Source: Bacillota bacterium (GTDB taxonomy: Bacteria; Bacillota; Clostridia; Lachnospirales; Bianqueaceae). From it: a stretch of DNA of 33,152 nt. This document shows, in pieces, positions 23,009-30,668 of this stretch; position 1 is the first letter of the stretch, and each line of letters begins with the position of its first letter. The DNA lies in the NCBI GenBank assembly GCA_017620135.1, contig JAFZQZ010000111.1, forward strand, positions 1-33,152. The letters are read 5' to 3'. The notes beneath the pieces are model-generated. The model ran no database searches, was not told the origin of the DNA, and worked only from the letters and a program-made list of their open reading frames with translations. The translations under genes and the position numbers were made by a program.

Positions 23009-24757
23009 TCATATACCCTTGTCTCTGGCAGCCTCCTCAAGAACAGCGGCTACCCGCTTTTCTTTCTCTCGGCTGGCACGCTTCTGTGAAGCGTACATAC
23101 ATTCCTCTGACTTATAGAATCTGGTCGCATCATTATGAACAACGTCCAATGCTCCGATATTCCGATAGTAAATGGTAATGTCCTGTTTGAATCTTCCGTC
23201 AATGATATATGGCTCAGATACAGTAATCTTGTCAACCAGAGCATTTAGGAGTCCTTTGGTCAGTTCTGTAAACTCTCCGTATACAATAAAAAGATCGGCA
23301 ACCTCTTCAGCCTTGGTTCGTCTGTTTGCTACTTCGGTATTGGCATTTTCATAAGCATCCATCTTCTGACGGAGATCTTCTTGTTCCTTCTGATACTTTA
23401 CTATCATCCTTTTATAATTGCTGTCGGAAAGAATTCCAAAAAGATGATCCTCATAGAGCTTATCGTGAAGTTGATTAAGCTCATTCATTCTTTTCTTCCA
23501 TGAATTGTATGTCTCCTGAGAGTATTCTGTTTTCGGACCGGTATCAGTCATCTGAACGATCCTCTCTATCAATGCCTGGCGATCCAGTTTTGCTTCCCTG
23601 CATAAAGCCCTGATATCATTCAGAACAACCTCTTTGATATCATCCTCAAACAGTTTATGCTGTGTACATCGGTATGAACCATAGGCAGCATAAGTAGTGC
23701 AGACATATATTTGCCTATTGTTCTTGCTCCCGTACCTTCTGCGAGTCATTGCTTTATCACAGTCTGCACATTTCAAGATCCCGTTGAAAAGATTCGGATG
23801 ATACTTTTTCGCATATGCTTCTTTATAGTCCTGCCGTTTGATTGCTATTAGTCGATTAGCTCTTTCCCATATGTCCCGGGAGACGATTGCTTCATGTGTA
23901 TCCCTTACCACAATCCATTTACTCTCATCGGTTTGGGGATGTCTCTTGGTTTTAAAAATCGTTTCTGATTTTCCATATACAAGGTCACCACAGTAAACTG
24001 GATTGCGAATGATATTCCGCAAAGAATCTGGTCTCCAGATGTACTTAGATTCTTCAGTTGGGAACATCTGCTCTTTATTGAGCCATCCTCTGGAATGATG
24101 AATCCATGACGGACACGGGACTCTGGTTTCTCTGAGATAGTCTCTGATCCGATGGTTTCCCCACCCTTGCAGAACAAGATCATATATCTTCACAATATAT
24201 TTCGCTGTCTCCGGGTCAGGAATCAGATTGTTTTTATTGTTGGGATCTTTCAAATATCCGTATGGTGGTACTGTCGAATGATGCTTTCCTTCTTTTGCTC
24301 TTGCCCGGAATGAAGCCTTGATTTTTACGGAAGCATCTCTGCTATAAAACTCATTGATTGCTGTTTTCAAAGAAGCATATACTGTGCTTTGCTGATTCTC
24401 ACTATCAAATCCGTCATTAATGGCAATATAGCGAACCTTGTGTGTTGGAAAATAAATCTCGGCATATTGGCCGGTCATAATGTGATCTCTTCCCAATCGG
24501 GACAGATCCTTTGTAATGACTGTCCCGATCTTTCCGAGTGCAATATCATCGATCATCCTCTGAAACTCCGGTCTGTCAAAGTTCAATCCTGTATATCCGT
24601 CATCGATATAAAACTCGACCGGATAATGATTGTTTTCCCTAGCATACTGAGAGAGAATGGTCTTTTGTGTTTCAATTGACAGGCTCTCTCCCATTCTTTC
24701 ATCATCCTTTGACAGCCGACAGTATAAAGCTGTGATCTTAGGCTGTTGATCCGTCAT
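23009..24757 (-). CDS. Large serine recombinase (integrase of the mobile element)
   Basis: This 582-aa site-specific recombinase has a resolvase catalytic domain at about residues 8-155, with the nucleophile Ser16 in YCRLSKDDE plus SRLGRDHIMTGQY. A recombinase domain follows (about 175-290, GYLKDPNNKNNLIPDPETAKYIVKIYDL). A zinc ribbon has CADCDK and YVCTTYAAYGSYRC, then a coiled-coil segment, and the DUF4368-like C-terminus is ALVDKITVSEPYIIDGRFKQDITIYY. I chose the ATG at 24757-24755, which has AGGAGG 9 nt upstream; the longer in-frame start 12 codons earlier has none. It should integrate and excise the element, with an attachment site close to one end of this gene. It overlaps the upstream small gene by 20 nt. 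Confidence 0.92.
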   Translation of the reverse strand: MTDQQPKITALYCRLSKDDERMGESLSIETQKTILSQYARENNHYPVEFYIDDGYTGLNFDRPEFQRMIDDIALGKIGTVITKDLSRLGRDHIMTGQYAEIYFPTHKVRYIAINDGFDSENQQSTVYASLKTAINEFYSRDASVKIKASFRARAKEGKHHSTVPPYGYLKDPNNKNNLIPDPETAKYIVKIYDLVLQGWGNHRIRDYLRETRVPCPSWIHHSRGWLNKEQMFPTEESKYIWRPDSLRNIIRNPVYCGDLVYGKSETIFKTKRHPQTDESKWIVVRDTHEAIVSRDIWERANRLIAIKRQDYKEAYAKKYHPNLFNGILKCADCDKAMTRRRYGSKNNRQIYVCTTYAAYGSYRCTQHKLFEDDIKEVVLNDIRALCREAKLDRQALIERIVQMTDTGPKTEYSQETYNSWKKRMNELNQLHDKLYEDHLFGILSDSNYKRMIVKYQKEQEDLRQKMDAYENANTEVANRRTKAEEVADLFIVYGEFTELTKGLLNALVDKITVSEPYIIDGRFKQDITIYYRNIGALDVVHNDATRFYKSEECMYASQKRASREKEKRVAAVLEEAARDKGI

Positions 24758-24953
24758 AACTGCTTTCCTCCTTCTGGTTGTAAGTGGTTTCATTGTAATC
24801 GAAGGATTTACCTGAGTCGAATGTGCGAACAGATGATTTCAGTTTTTCCTCGAAATACATTCTGTACGCATCTGCAAATACATCCTCTATCGGACGCTCA
24901 TTGGTAAACTTCCGATGAACACATAGCTCCGGCTGTTTTCGTTTTCTGCCCAT
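24738..24953 (-). CDS. Small hypothetical protein of the mobile element
   Basis: This 71-aa protein begins MGRKRKQPELCVHRKF and is basic at the start and polar and acidic at the end. I do not recognise it. It has a very good GGGAGG site and lies between the parB-like gene and the recombinase, with its 3' end overlapping the recombinase start. That coupling suggests a role in recombination control, such as a directionality or accessory factor, but nothing in the sequence proves it. Confidence 0.65.
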   Translation of the reverse strand: MGRKRKQPELCVHRKFTNERPIEDVFADAYRMYFEEKLKSSVRTFDSGKSFDYNETTYNQKEESSYDGSTA

Positions 24954-24966
24954 GATTCACCTCCCT

Positions 24967-25809
24967 TCATCTGTCCCATGATCGTTGCTGCCTCAGATAG
25001 CAGGTGTAATGATCGAGAGCCTTCATAATGAAATCTTCCTTATCTTTCGGGGTGGTAAAAGGTTTTAGATACTGGTCGAAACGGTTCATGGGAAGTCTTA
25101 GAACCTCACGCTGATTTGGTTTCGGCTCAGAAAGAATTTCATAGATCTTTTCATCTGTCAGTTCTCCTGTTTCACTGAGTTTTTTCAGTCGTACCGCTTG
25201 AGAATAAGATGGGGTGATCTCATCTGATTCATAGATCTGAAGAATCGTTCTCTGTTCCCATGGGTTCAGGTACGACAGAGCAACGGCCGGTGTCAGCGCG
25301 ATCCGTCCATCGTCCACAAGATCAAGTAAGGGTTTATGCAAATAGGTCAAACGGATAAACCGCTGAACCTGTGATTCGCTCATTCCGGCACTTGCCGCAA
25401 CCATTTCCCGGGAAGTAATCTTCTGTTCATTCTGAACAGAAGTCTTGCCCTGATGAGATAAGGCTTCTACTTTCATTTTATAAGCATATGCTCTCTCAGA
25501 TGGCAGAAGTCTGTCCCTGTGTAAATTGCTGTCGACCATACAGATCACCGCCTGGTCCCTGTTCATCTGACGAATAAAGGCAGGGATCGTTTCAAGCCCT
25601 GCCTTTATACTCGCATATATCCTCCGATGTCCACTGATTACCTCATATTTTGTTTCATATTCATCAATCGGACGAACCATGATCGGACACATCACTCCAT
25701 ACGTTTTGATGCTTTCTGTCAGCATTTCCATTTCCGAATCATCTACGACCCTAAATGGGTAGTCTTCGAACGGATTGCAGTCGGAAATATTTACTGCTTC
25801 CAGTTTCAT
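24967..25809 (-). CDS. ParB/RepB/Spo0J-like DNA-binding protein
   Basis: This 280-aa protein has a ParB N-terminal domain (about 1-115) with the CTP-binding-type motif ISGHRRIYASIKAG (residues 58-71) and NLHRDRLLPSERAYAYKMK (95-113). A helix-turn-helix follows at about 128-155 (SREMVAASAGMSESQVQRFIRL). No ParA is encoded nearby, so classic partition is doubtful. Lone ParB-like proteins are common in integrative elements as regulators or accessory factors. Its start overlaps the relaxase stop as ATGA. Confidence 0.88.
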   Translation of the reverse strand: MKLEAVNISDCNPFEDYPFRVVDDSEMEMLTESIKTYGVMCPIMVRPIDEYETKYEVISGHRRIYASIKAGLETIPAFIRQMNRDQAVICMVDSNLHRDRLLPSERAYAYKMKVEALSHQGKTSVQNEQKITSREMVAASAGMSESQVQRFIRLTYLHKPLLDLVDDGRIALTPAVALSYLNPWEQRTILQIYESDEITPSYSQAVRLKKLSETGELTDEKIYEILSEPKPNQREVLRLPMNRFDQYLKPFTTPKDKEDFIMKALDHYTCYLRQQRSWDR

Positions 25810-26804
25810 TCTCGTTCTCTCCCTTCTTTGTATTTTCTTTTATTGCTTTTTCTTTCTCTCTGTTGGCGCATGATCTCCTGCATATTGTCCTCTGGTATCT
25901 TCATGAACAATTGATCCAGTTCTTTCTGTTGTCGGTTCAGGTCATACAATGCTTTGTTGGCTTCTTTCAGTTCCTTTTCCTTTTCACTGAGATCCTCGCC
26001 AAGATTTCTGTTTCTGGAAATCTCCGAATCCAGAGATCTTTCAAGGTCCTCGATATGTTCATTAGTTGTTTGGAGTTGGTTTTTCAGTCTGACCATTTCA
26101 GGAGCATACTTTCCCAGAAGGGCAATAGCCGCCTCTTTCTTCTGTCCATTTTTTATCATTCCGATATCATTGATCGCAGAAAGGATTTCATCATAGTGCT
26201 TATACAGTTCTCCAGCACACTTAAACATATATGCCGGGATGTGTTTCCGGTGAGAAACCCGGGCCGGTGTCCCTCTGGTCAGATCAGGATACTTTCTGGA
26301 CATGTGTTCATAAAACTCATCCTGCCATTTCACCAGTCCGGTTGGCCCACCAATAATATCTTTGGAGGACAATCGTCCCTGATCTGTAATCGGGACAAAA
26401 CAAAGGTGCATATGGGGCGTTGCTTCGTCCATATGCACCACAGCAGAAATGATATTTTCATATCCAATTTTCTTTTCAAAAAATGCAACCGCTTCACGGA
26501 AAAAATCCTTCTGCTCCCACGGTTCTTTTGCCTTGATCCATTCCGGTGTCGCTCCGATAAAACAGTCTTGCAAGACAACGCTGTCCTTCCTCCTTCGGCA
26601 GCCTACCTGTTCAATCCGGTTTAGTACTGCTCTCCGATAGTTTGTATCCTTCGGACGGATAATATGATAATTGTCTTTCGTCCGTTCCTGATCAATATTC
26701 GGATTGCTTTTATAGATTTCTTTTTCTCTTTCATGGTGCTTGCCGATCTTTCCGACAGCCGCCATTTTTCGTTTTCCCATTCGCATGATTGCGTAGTTTG
26801 CCAT
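25806..26804 (-). CDS. mobV: MobV-family relaxase (Pre/Mob)
   Basis: This protein of about 332 aa is a nicking relaxase that would start conjugal transfer. Family motifs are seen: the NPNIDQERTKDNYHI segment at about 34-48, and the metal-binding motif HMDEATPHMHLCFVPI starting at residue 124 (His124, His131, His133). The C-terminal about 100 residues are a Glu/Lys/Arg-rich coiled coil. The ATG at 26804-26802 has AAAGGAG 5 nt upstream; the longer start five codons earlier does not. No coupling protein or type IV secretion genes are present, so the element would be mobilised by a helper. A candidate oriT lies just upstream. Confidence 0.92.
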   Translation of the reverse strand: MANYAIMRMGKRKMAAVGKIGKHHEREKEIYKSNPNIDQERTKDNYHIIRPKDTNYRRAVLNRIEQVGCRRRKDSVVLQDCFIGATPEWIKAKEPWEQKDFFREAVAFFEKKIGYENIISAVVHMDEATPHMHLCFVPITDQGRLSSKDIIGGPTGLVKWQDEFYEHMSRKYPDLTRGTPARVSHRKHIPAYMFKCAGELYKHYDEILSAINDIGMIKNGQKKEAAIALLGKYAPEMVRLKNQLQTTNEHIEDLERSLDSEISRNRNLGEDLSEKEKELKEANKALYDLNRQQKELDQLFMKIPEDNMQEIMRQQRERKSNKRKYKEGRERE

Positions 26805-26975
26805 TCGTTCTCCTTTCATTTCAAGGAAGGATGTAATAATTCAAAATGTCTCGTTCTGTCCATCCTTCCGCAGTTCATATAACAAGCAAGGGCATACACA
26901 ACCGAGCGCCATAAAATGTTCCAGATATGTTCGCTCTATTTCAGCTCACATATCTTTCACACATCCATCGTCAGA

Positions 26976-27107
26976 TTGTGTTGCTCGCGATCCCAGGCGC
27001 TCGCAACACAACAGCCGATGTCCGGGAAATCCATTTCCCGGAGGCGCTCTTGTTGTGTAACCCACTACACCTTGCAAGCAAGGTCGTGGGCCAGAGGAGA
27101 CCTCTGG
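26976..27107. other. oriT: Candidate oriT: cluster of four inverted repeats upstream of the relaxase gene
   Basis: The gap between the RepA-like gene and mobV (26805-27112) holds no gene. It contains a perfect 9-bp repeat TTGTGTTGC/GCAACACAA (26976-26984, 27003-27011), a perfect 9-bp repeat CCGGGAAAT/ATTTCCCGG (27022-27030, 27033-27041), CCTTGC/GCAAGG (27070-27083), and CCAGAGG/CCTCTGG (27091-27107). The position next to mobV and the repeats fit an origin of transfer. The nick site cannot be read from sequence alone. The rest of the gap shows nothing I can name. Confidence 0.6.
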
Positions 27108-27112
27108 ACTCC

Positions 27113-28135
27113 CTAATATGCCTCGTCAATGGATAAAACCTTTCGATTATAACCATTTACCTCGGCATCCGGCAAAGTCCAAAACCAAATCGCACCTTGC
27201 TTTACTGATCGTATCCCAAGTTGCGATTTGGCTTTCTTTGCCGTACTCTCGCCGATGCCCGCATGTTCCATTTTCTTCATAATATCCTGTTGTAGCACCG
27301 GCCCATCGGCGAGCATTAAGGGCAAAGAATCAAGGGCCATCTGTAACTGCGTATCAGGTCTTCCCGGTCCTGCAAATACATTTCCAAGCACTTCATCCGC
27401 AGTCCTTCCATCGTTATCGATCCACTCGACAACTCCATCTTTCACAGAGAAAATGACTGCGTTTCCAGTTGGTCCGACATTACATTTCACCTGTGCCAGA
27501 ATTCGTTCATCGGGCTTCTCTTTTGATGTTCTGGCTATCAACAAAGCACTCCGGGCAGCCGCTATAATATCGACTGACCCGGAGCCTCTGTTGATGGCTT
27601 TCTGTCCCTGCTGTTTGTTCTGATGATGAACGATAAGGATTGCACATTTTTGTTCTTTTGCTATTTCGATCAACGGCCTGAACTTCGCACGTACCTCATT
27701 AGCTGAATTGATCTGTGCCCCCTCTCCGATATATGCAGACAGCGGATCCAAAATCAAAAGTTTGGCATCTGTCTGTTTAATAGCCGCCAGTAGTCTTTCA
27801 TCGGAAAAGCTGAGAAACTTATTCTTTTCATTGATGAAAAGCAGCCGGCTTGGGTCTCCACCGGCTTTCAGAAACCGTGGAACGATGGTATCATCAGCAT
27901 CGTCTTCCGATGATTGATAGATGACATTGATCGGCTCATGACCTATCCCATCTGTAAACGGCATCGGTTCTCCCCGGGTCAGCATAGCAGCCAGTTTCAT
28001 GATGAAAAGGCTTTTCCCGTCCCCGGCATCACCCTGTAGAACTGTCACTTTACCAAATGGGATAAACGGATACCAAAGCCAGTCAATATCCCTGATCTCA
28101 ACATCACTTGCTCTGATGATTTCTAGTTTTTCCAT
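27113..28135 (-). CDS. RepA-like AAA/RecA-fold ATPase (element replication helicase)
   Basis: This 340-aa protein resembles RSF1010 RepA-like or COG3598 hexameric helicases. Walker A is GDAGDGKS (35-42), Walker B is LLILDP (126-131), and IVHHQNK follows at 168-174 with a GSGSVDIIAAARSALL segment. The C-terminal about 90 residues look like a winged helix (LADGPVLQQDIMKKMEHAGIGESTAKKAKSQLGIRS). It probably supports autonomous replication of the excised or transferred element. An AAAGGAG site lies inside the overlapping small upstream gene. Confidence 0.88.
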   Translation of the reverse strand: MEKLEIIRASDVEIRDIDWLWYPFIPFGKVTVLQGDAGDGKSLFIMKLAAMLTRGEPMPFTDGIGHEPINVIYQSSEDDADDTIVPRFLKAGGDPSRLLFINEKNKFLSFSDERLLAAIKQTDAKLLILDPLSAYIGEGAQINSANEVRAKFRPLIEIAKEQKCAILIVHHQNKQQGQKAINRGSGSVDIIAAARSALLIARTSKEKPDERILAQVKCNVGPTGNAVIFSVKDGVVEWIDNDGRTADEVLGNVFAGPGRPDTQLQMALDSLPLMLADGPVLQQDIMKKMEHAGIGESTAKKAKSQLGIRSVKQGAIWFWTLPDAEVNGYNRKVLSIDEAY

Positions 28136-28301
28136 GGATTTTCTCCTTTCTTACAAATAATGGACATTGGACTACAATAACACGAAAGCTCTGTTTGCAG
28201 TCATTGATACACTTCAAGCAGAGCTCATTGAAAGTAATCCTGTTCCGGTCATTGAGGAAGAAAGACCACTCTTGCTTCCTCTTTTTACTCATCCTCGGCA
28301 T
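28104..28301 (-). CDS. Small Cys-containing basic protein coupled to RepA
   Basis: This 65-aa protein (start 28301-28299, AGGAGG 9 nt upstream) reads MPRMSKKRKQEWSFFLND, then a TFNELCLKCINDCKQSFRVIVVQCP core with four Cys, two in a CxxC pair, and a basic end. I recall similar small proteins preceding RepA-type ATPases in Firmicute elements, but this is from memory. The Cys pattern could bind zinc. It overlaps the RepA-like gene by 32 nt and is probably the first gene of the element's operon. A longer in-frame ORF to 28520 lacks a ribosome site there and is not accepted. Confidence 0.7.
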   Translation of the reverse strand: MPRMSKKRKQEWSFFLNDRNRITFNELCLKCINDCKQSFRVIVVQCPLFVRKEKIHGKTRNHQSK

Positions 28302-28500
28302 CAAGCATCGCCTCCTTTCAAATTTACCGAGTTCTTTATAAAGAAAAACGAGAAAGACATACCTTAAATATCTACCATTCTCGGGGCGAAAATCGGCCGT
28401 TTTTTCGCTCACAAGCCCGGGTTTTAATTGGACTGATAGATTGATAAGGTATATACCTTCCTCGTGTTTCTGACGCACATAATATTCGCTTTTTGGCATG
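28302..28500. promoter_or_regulatory. Leader/control region of the element operon, with palindromes
   Basis: No gene seen. A perfect 14-bp palindrome AAGGTATATACCTT lies at 28446-28459, and its half-site ATACCTT recurs at 28359-28365. A second inverted repeat, GCGAAAA (28386-28392) with TTTTCGC (28402-28408), brackets CGGCCG. These look like operator sites near a promoter for the minus-strand operon, but I could not place clear -35/-10 boxes. Confidence 0.45.
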
Positions 28501-28537
28501 AAAAAAGCCCCTGCCTTCAAAGAGAATTCAGAGGCTT
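28501..28537 (-). terminator. Terminator downstream of the lipoprotein gene and its 3' remnant
   Basis: On the minus strand AAGCCTCTG (28537-28529) pairs with CAGGGGCTT (28513-28505), one mismatch, followed by TTTT. It separates the lipoprotein region from the mobile-element operon. Confidence 0.8.
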
Positions 28538-28550
28538 ATTATCATATGTA

Positions 28551-28632
28551 TAATTAATGAATTGGATGGAGTCATCAATGATTATAATAGTTCAACCATC
28601 GGTCGTCGATAAAGATATATCCAGTTTAGTTT
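28551..28632 (-). pseudogene. Decayed duplicate of the lipoprotein gene's 3' end
   Basis: This stretch aligns with 28847 to about 28925, the last about 25 codons and stop of the lipoprotein gene. Shared runs include TAATTAAT, TGGAT.GAGTCA and AGTTCAAC, and the T-K-x-x-x-S-L-S-T ... V-E-L-L coding pattern is still readable. It has a 7-nt insertion, frameshifts and an in-frame stop. Similarity fades by about 28650. The stretch between the copies (28640-28840) is AT-rich with T tracts and shows no gene. Confidence 0.7.
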
Positions 28633-28845
28633 CTGCGCCTTATTTATTAGGAGAATGATCTCTTTCTTCAACTGCTCAAACTAAAAGCATAACTAACAAT
28701 CTCTTCTTCTGTTTTTTTTTCTCTTCATTTGTCTTCCTTTTCTATTTAATTATTCCGTAAAACAATAAAAACCTTGCACTGATAATATCATTAAAGCAGT
28801 CAAAACGCCCGGTTTTTCATGGTTTAGTGAATTGTTGAGCAAATG

Positions 28846-30612
28846 CTAATTAATCAAATGGATAGAGTCAATCACTGAAGACAAAAGTTCAACTGTCGAC
28901 AAGGACACATTCGGTTTAGTGTAGATGTAGAATATATAGATATTTTCTTTAATATATAGAATATAAGCTTCTGTATCGAAAGGCTCTATATCATCTTCAG
29001 TCAACTGAGTTATTCCGCTTAACTTATCGAATGGGACATTAAGTGCATTTGTATACGTAGTATACCCTGGATTTACTTCACATGATGGATAAGACTCCTG
29101 TAATGTCTTAAATAATGCTTCTAGGAACATTCCCCTCGCCGGATCAGATGAATTACTGATAAATTCAGCTTCATTTAGACCTTTCCAGTACTCTACTACT
29201 AAAACTGCTTCAGTATCAGGTGAAACATATATTGATTTTGTCAACGCACCTTCCTCATACTCTGTGACCTCCCAGTTATTAGGAACATTATAGGCGATTG
29301 ATTGACCTGCTCCAATAACCTTTGACATAGTTTCGGAATCATATGACTTATCATACAAATTTTCTTCAAAGTATAAAGTTAAAGAAAGCTTTTCAAAGTC
29401 TTTGACGCTTGTATATTGAGCATCAGCATAGTCTGCACACACAATACAATACACCATCTTTTCTCTATATAGAATATAAAAACTCGAGTTGAGCCTTTTC
29501 CCGGATAAAGTCATTTCAGCAGTGCATTTGTAGAATTCAGTTCCATATAGATTTGTCTCTTTAGAAATACTTGACGTCTGAGAAAATGTATCTACACCTC
29601 CGGCAAAACCCGAGACAATTTCAGAGGATGCGGAGAGCAGATCTGTGTCACTAGAAGGATTTTCTACCTCATATACCATAAACATAACAAGCCCATTATC
29701 GTTTTGTGGATAATAGTACACAGATCCGTCACTTTCTTTATATTTCCAAGAAGAAGGCACCTCATAGTTTAGTTCATAGTATATTGCATTCTTCTTTCCT
29801 TGCGAGTATTCGTCTACTTCTATTATTTCTTTGGTACTTTCAGAATTTTGGGTTTCTGTCTTATTGCTTTCTTCGTTACTTTCTTCTTTGTCATCCTTTT
29901 TAGTTGCCGCGTTATACTCATCTACTTCCTCTTTACTCATATGACAGTCATGTTCTCCCACTTCCCATACAGCAACTGTGTCTTTCACAATACAAAAATA
30001 CAAATCGTAGCATTTTTCAAGTTCCTGTCCTTCTTCAATTTCTGGAAGCGAAAAATCCTTTGCATTATAAGTAATAAGAGTTCCATCACTCAGCAAATAA
30101 ACCGTTATGCTAAAGTGGAGTTCTTCATCAGGATGATTCAGATCATTAGAATGTAAGACAGCTTCGCTTCCTTTGGGATACTTTTGTAAGAATTCTTCTT
30201 TTCTGGCATCTTTAGCAATTACAGTCATTTCGAAATCATCAAAGTCATAGGCATTTGCAAGTGCTACTTTTGCAATAGAGCCAAGTTTAATGCCTTTTGA
30301 TGTCTGGTAATTATATGCAGTGTCATCCTTCTGATAAAATGACGAAAACCGTAATGTTTCATTTTCTGGATAATTATAAAGTGTTCCATCAAGATTGTAT
30401 GCAAAGAAGTCTTCTTCTTTCCAAGCAAATGCCTGTTCTTCCATAGAAGAATCATCTACGAAATCATTCTCCTCCTCTGTCATTGATGTTTGAGTCGGTT
30501 CTGAATCTCCAAACTTTTCCGAACTACCTGTTTTCGGTTTAGTAACTCCTGTGCTACATGCAGTTATTATTATTGGTAATAGAAGAAGTGCTATACAGAG
30601 TCTAATCTTCAT
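28846..30612 (-). CDS. Large lipoprotein of unknown function
   Basis: This protein of about 588 aa has a signal peptide ending in a lipobox (LLLPIIITAC, Cys near residue 19), so it is a surface lipoprotein. A Ser/Thr/Glu-rich linker follows. The first domain is at about 60-215 (FFAYNLDGTLYNYPENETLRFSSFY...WEVGEHD). A second acidic Asn/Glu/Ser/Lys-rich linker follows, and two further modules have YYELNYEVPSSWKYKESDGSVYYYPQND and YNVPNNWEVTEYEEGALTKSIYVSPDTEAV, which look like internal repeats of a beta-rich domain. No catalytic motif is recognised. The ATG at 30612-30610 has GGGAG 9 nt upstream; the ATG six codons earlier lacks one. AT-rich composition and its place beside a mobile element suggest acquisition. 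Confidence 0.75.
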   Translation of the reverse strand: MKIRLCIALLLLPIIITACSTGVTKPKTGSSEKFGDSEPTQTSMTEEENDFVDDSSMEEQAFAWKEEDFFAYNLDGTLYNYPENETLRFSSFYQKDDTAYNYQTSKGIKLGSIAKVALANAYDFDDFEMTVIAKDARKEEFLQKYPKGSEAVLHSNDLNHPDEELHFSITVYLLSDGTLITYNAKDFSLPEIEEGQELEKCYDLYFCIVKDTVAVWEVGEHDCHMSKEEVDEYNAATKKDDKEESNEESNKTETQNSESTKEIIEVDEYSQGKKNAIYYELNYEVPSSWKYKESDGSVYYYPQNDNGLVMFMVYEVENPSSDTDLLSASSEIVSGFAGGVDTFSQTSSISKETNLYGTEFYKCTAEMTLSGKRLNSSFYILYREKMVYCIVCADYADAQYTSVKDFEKLSLTLYFEENLYDKSYDSETMSKVIGAGQSIAYNVPNNWEVTEYEEGALTKSIYVSPDTEAVLVVEYWKGLNEAEFISNSSDPARGMFLEALFKTLQESYPSCEVNPGYTTYTNALNVPFDKLSGITQLTEDDIEPFDTEAYILYIKENIYIFYIYTKPNVSLSTVELLSSVIDSIHLIN

Positions 30613-30668
30613 TCTTTGTTTCTCCCTCATGCTTTCATTATCTATGTATTTGTCTTTTGGAGTAAAAA

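Noticed and set aside
28302-28520. Longer start for the small Cys protein (138-aa version)
   Set aside because: The extension lacks a ribosome site, crosses palindromes and starts next to the upstream terminator, while AGGAGG sits before 28301.
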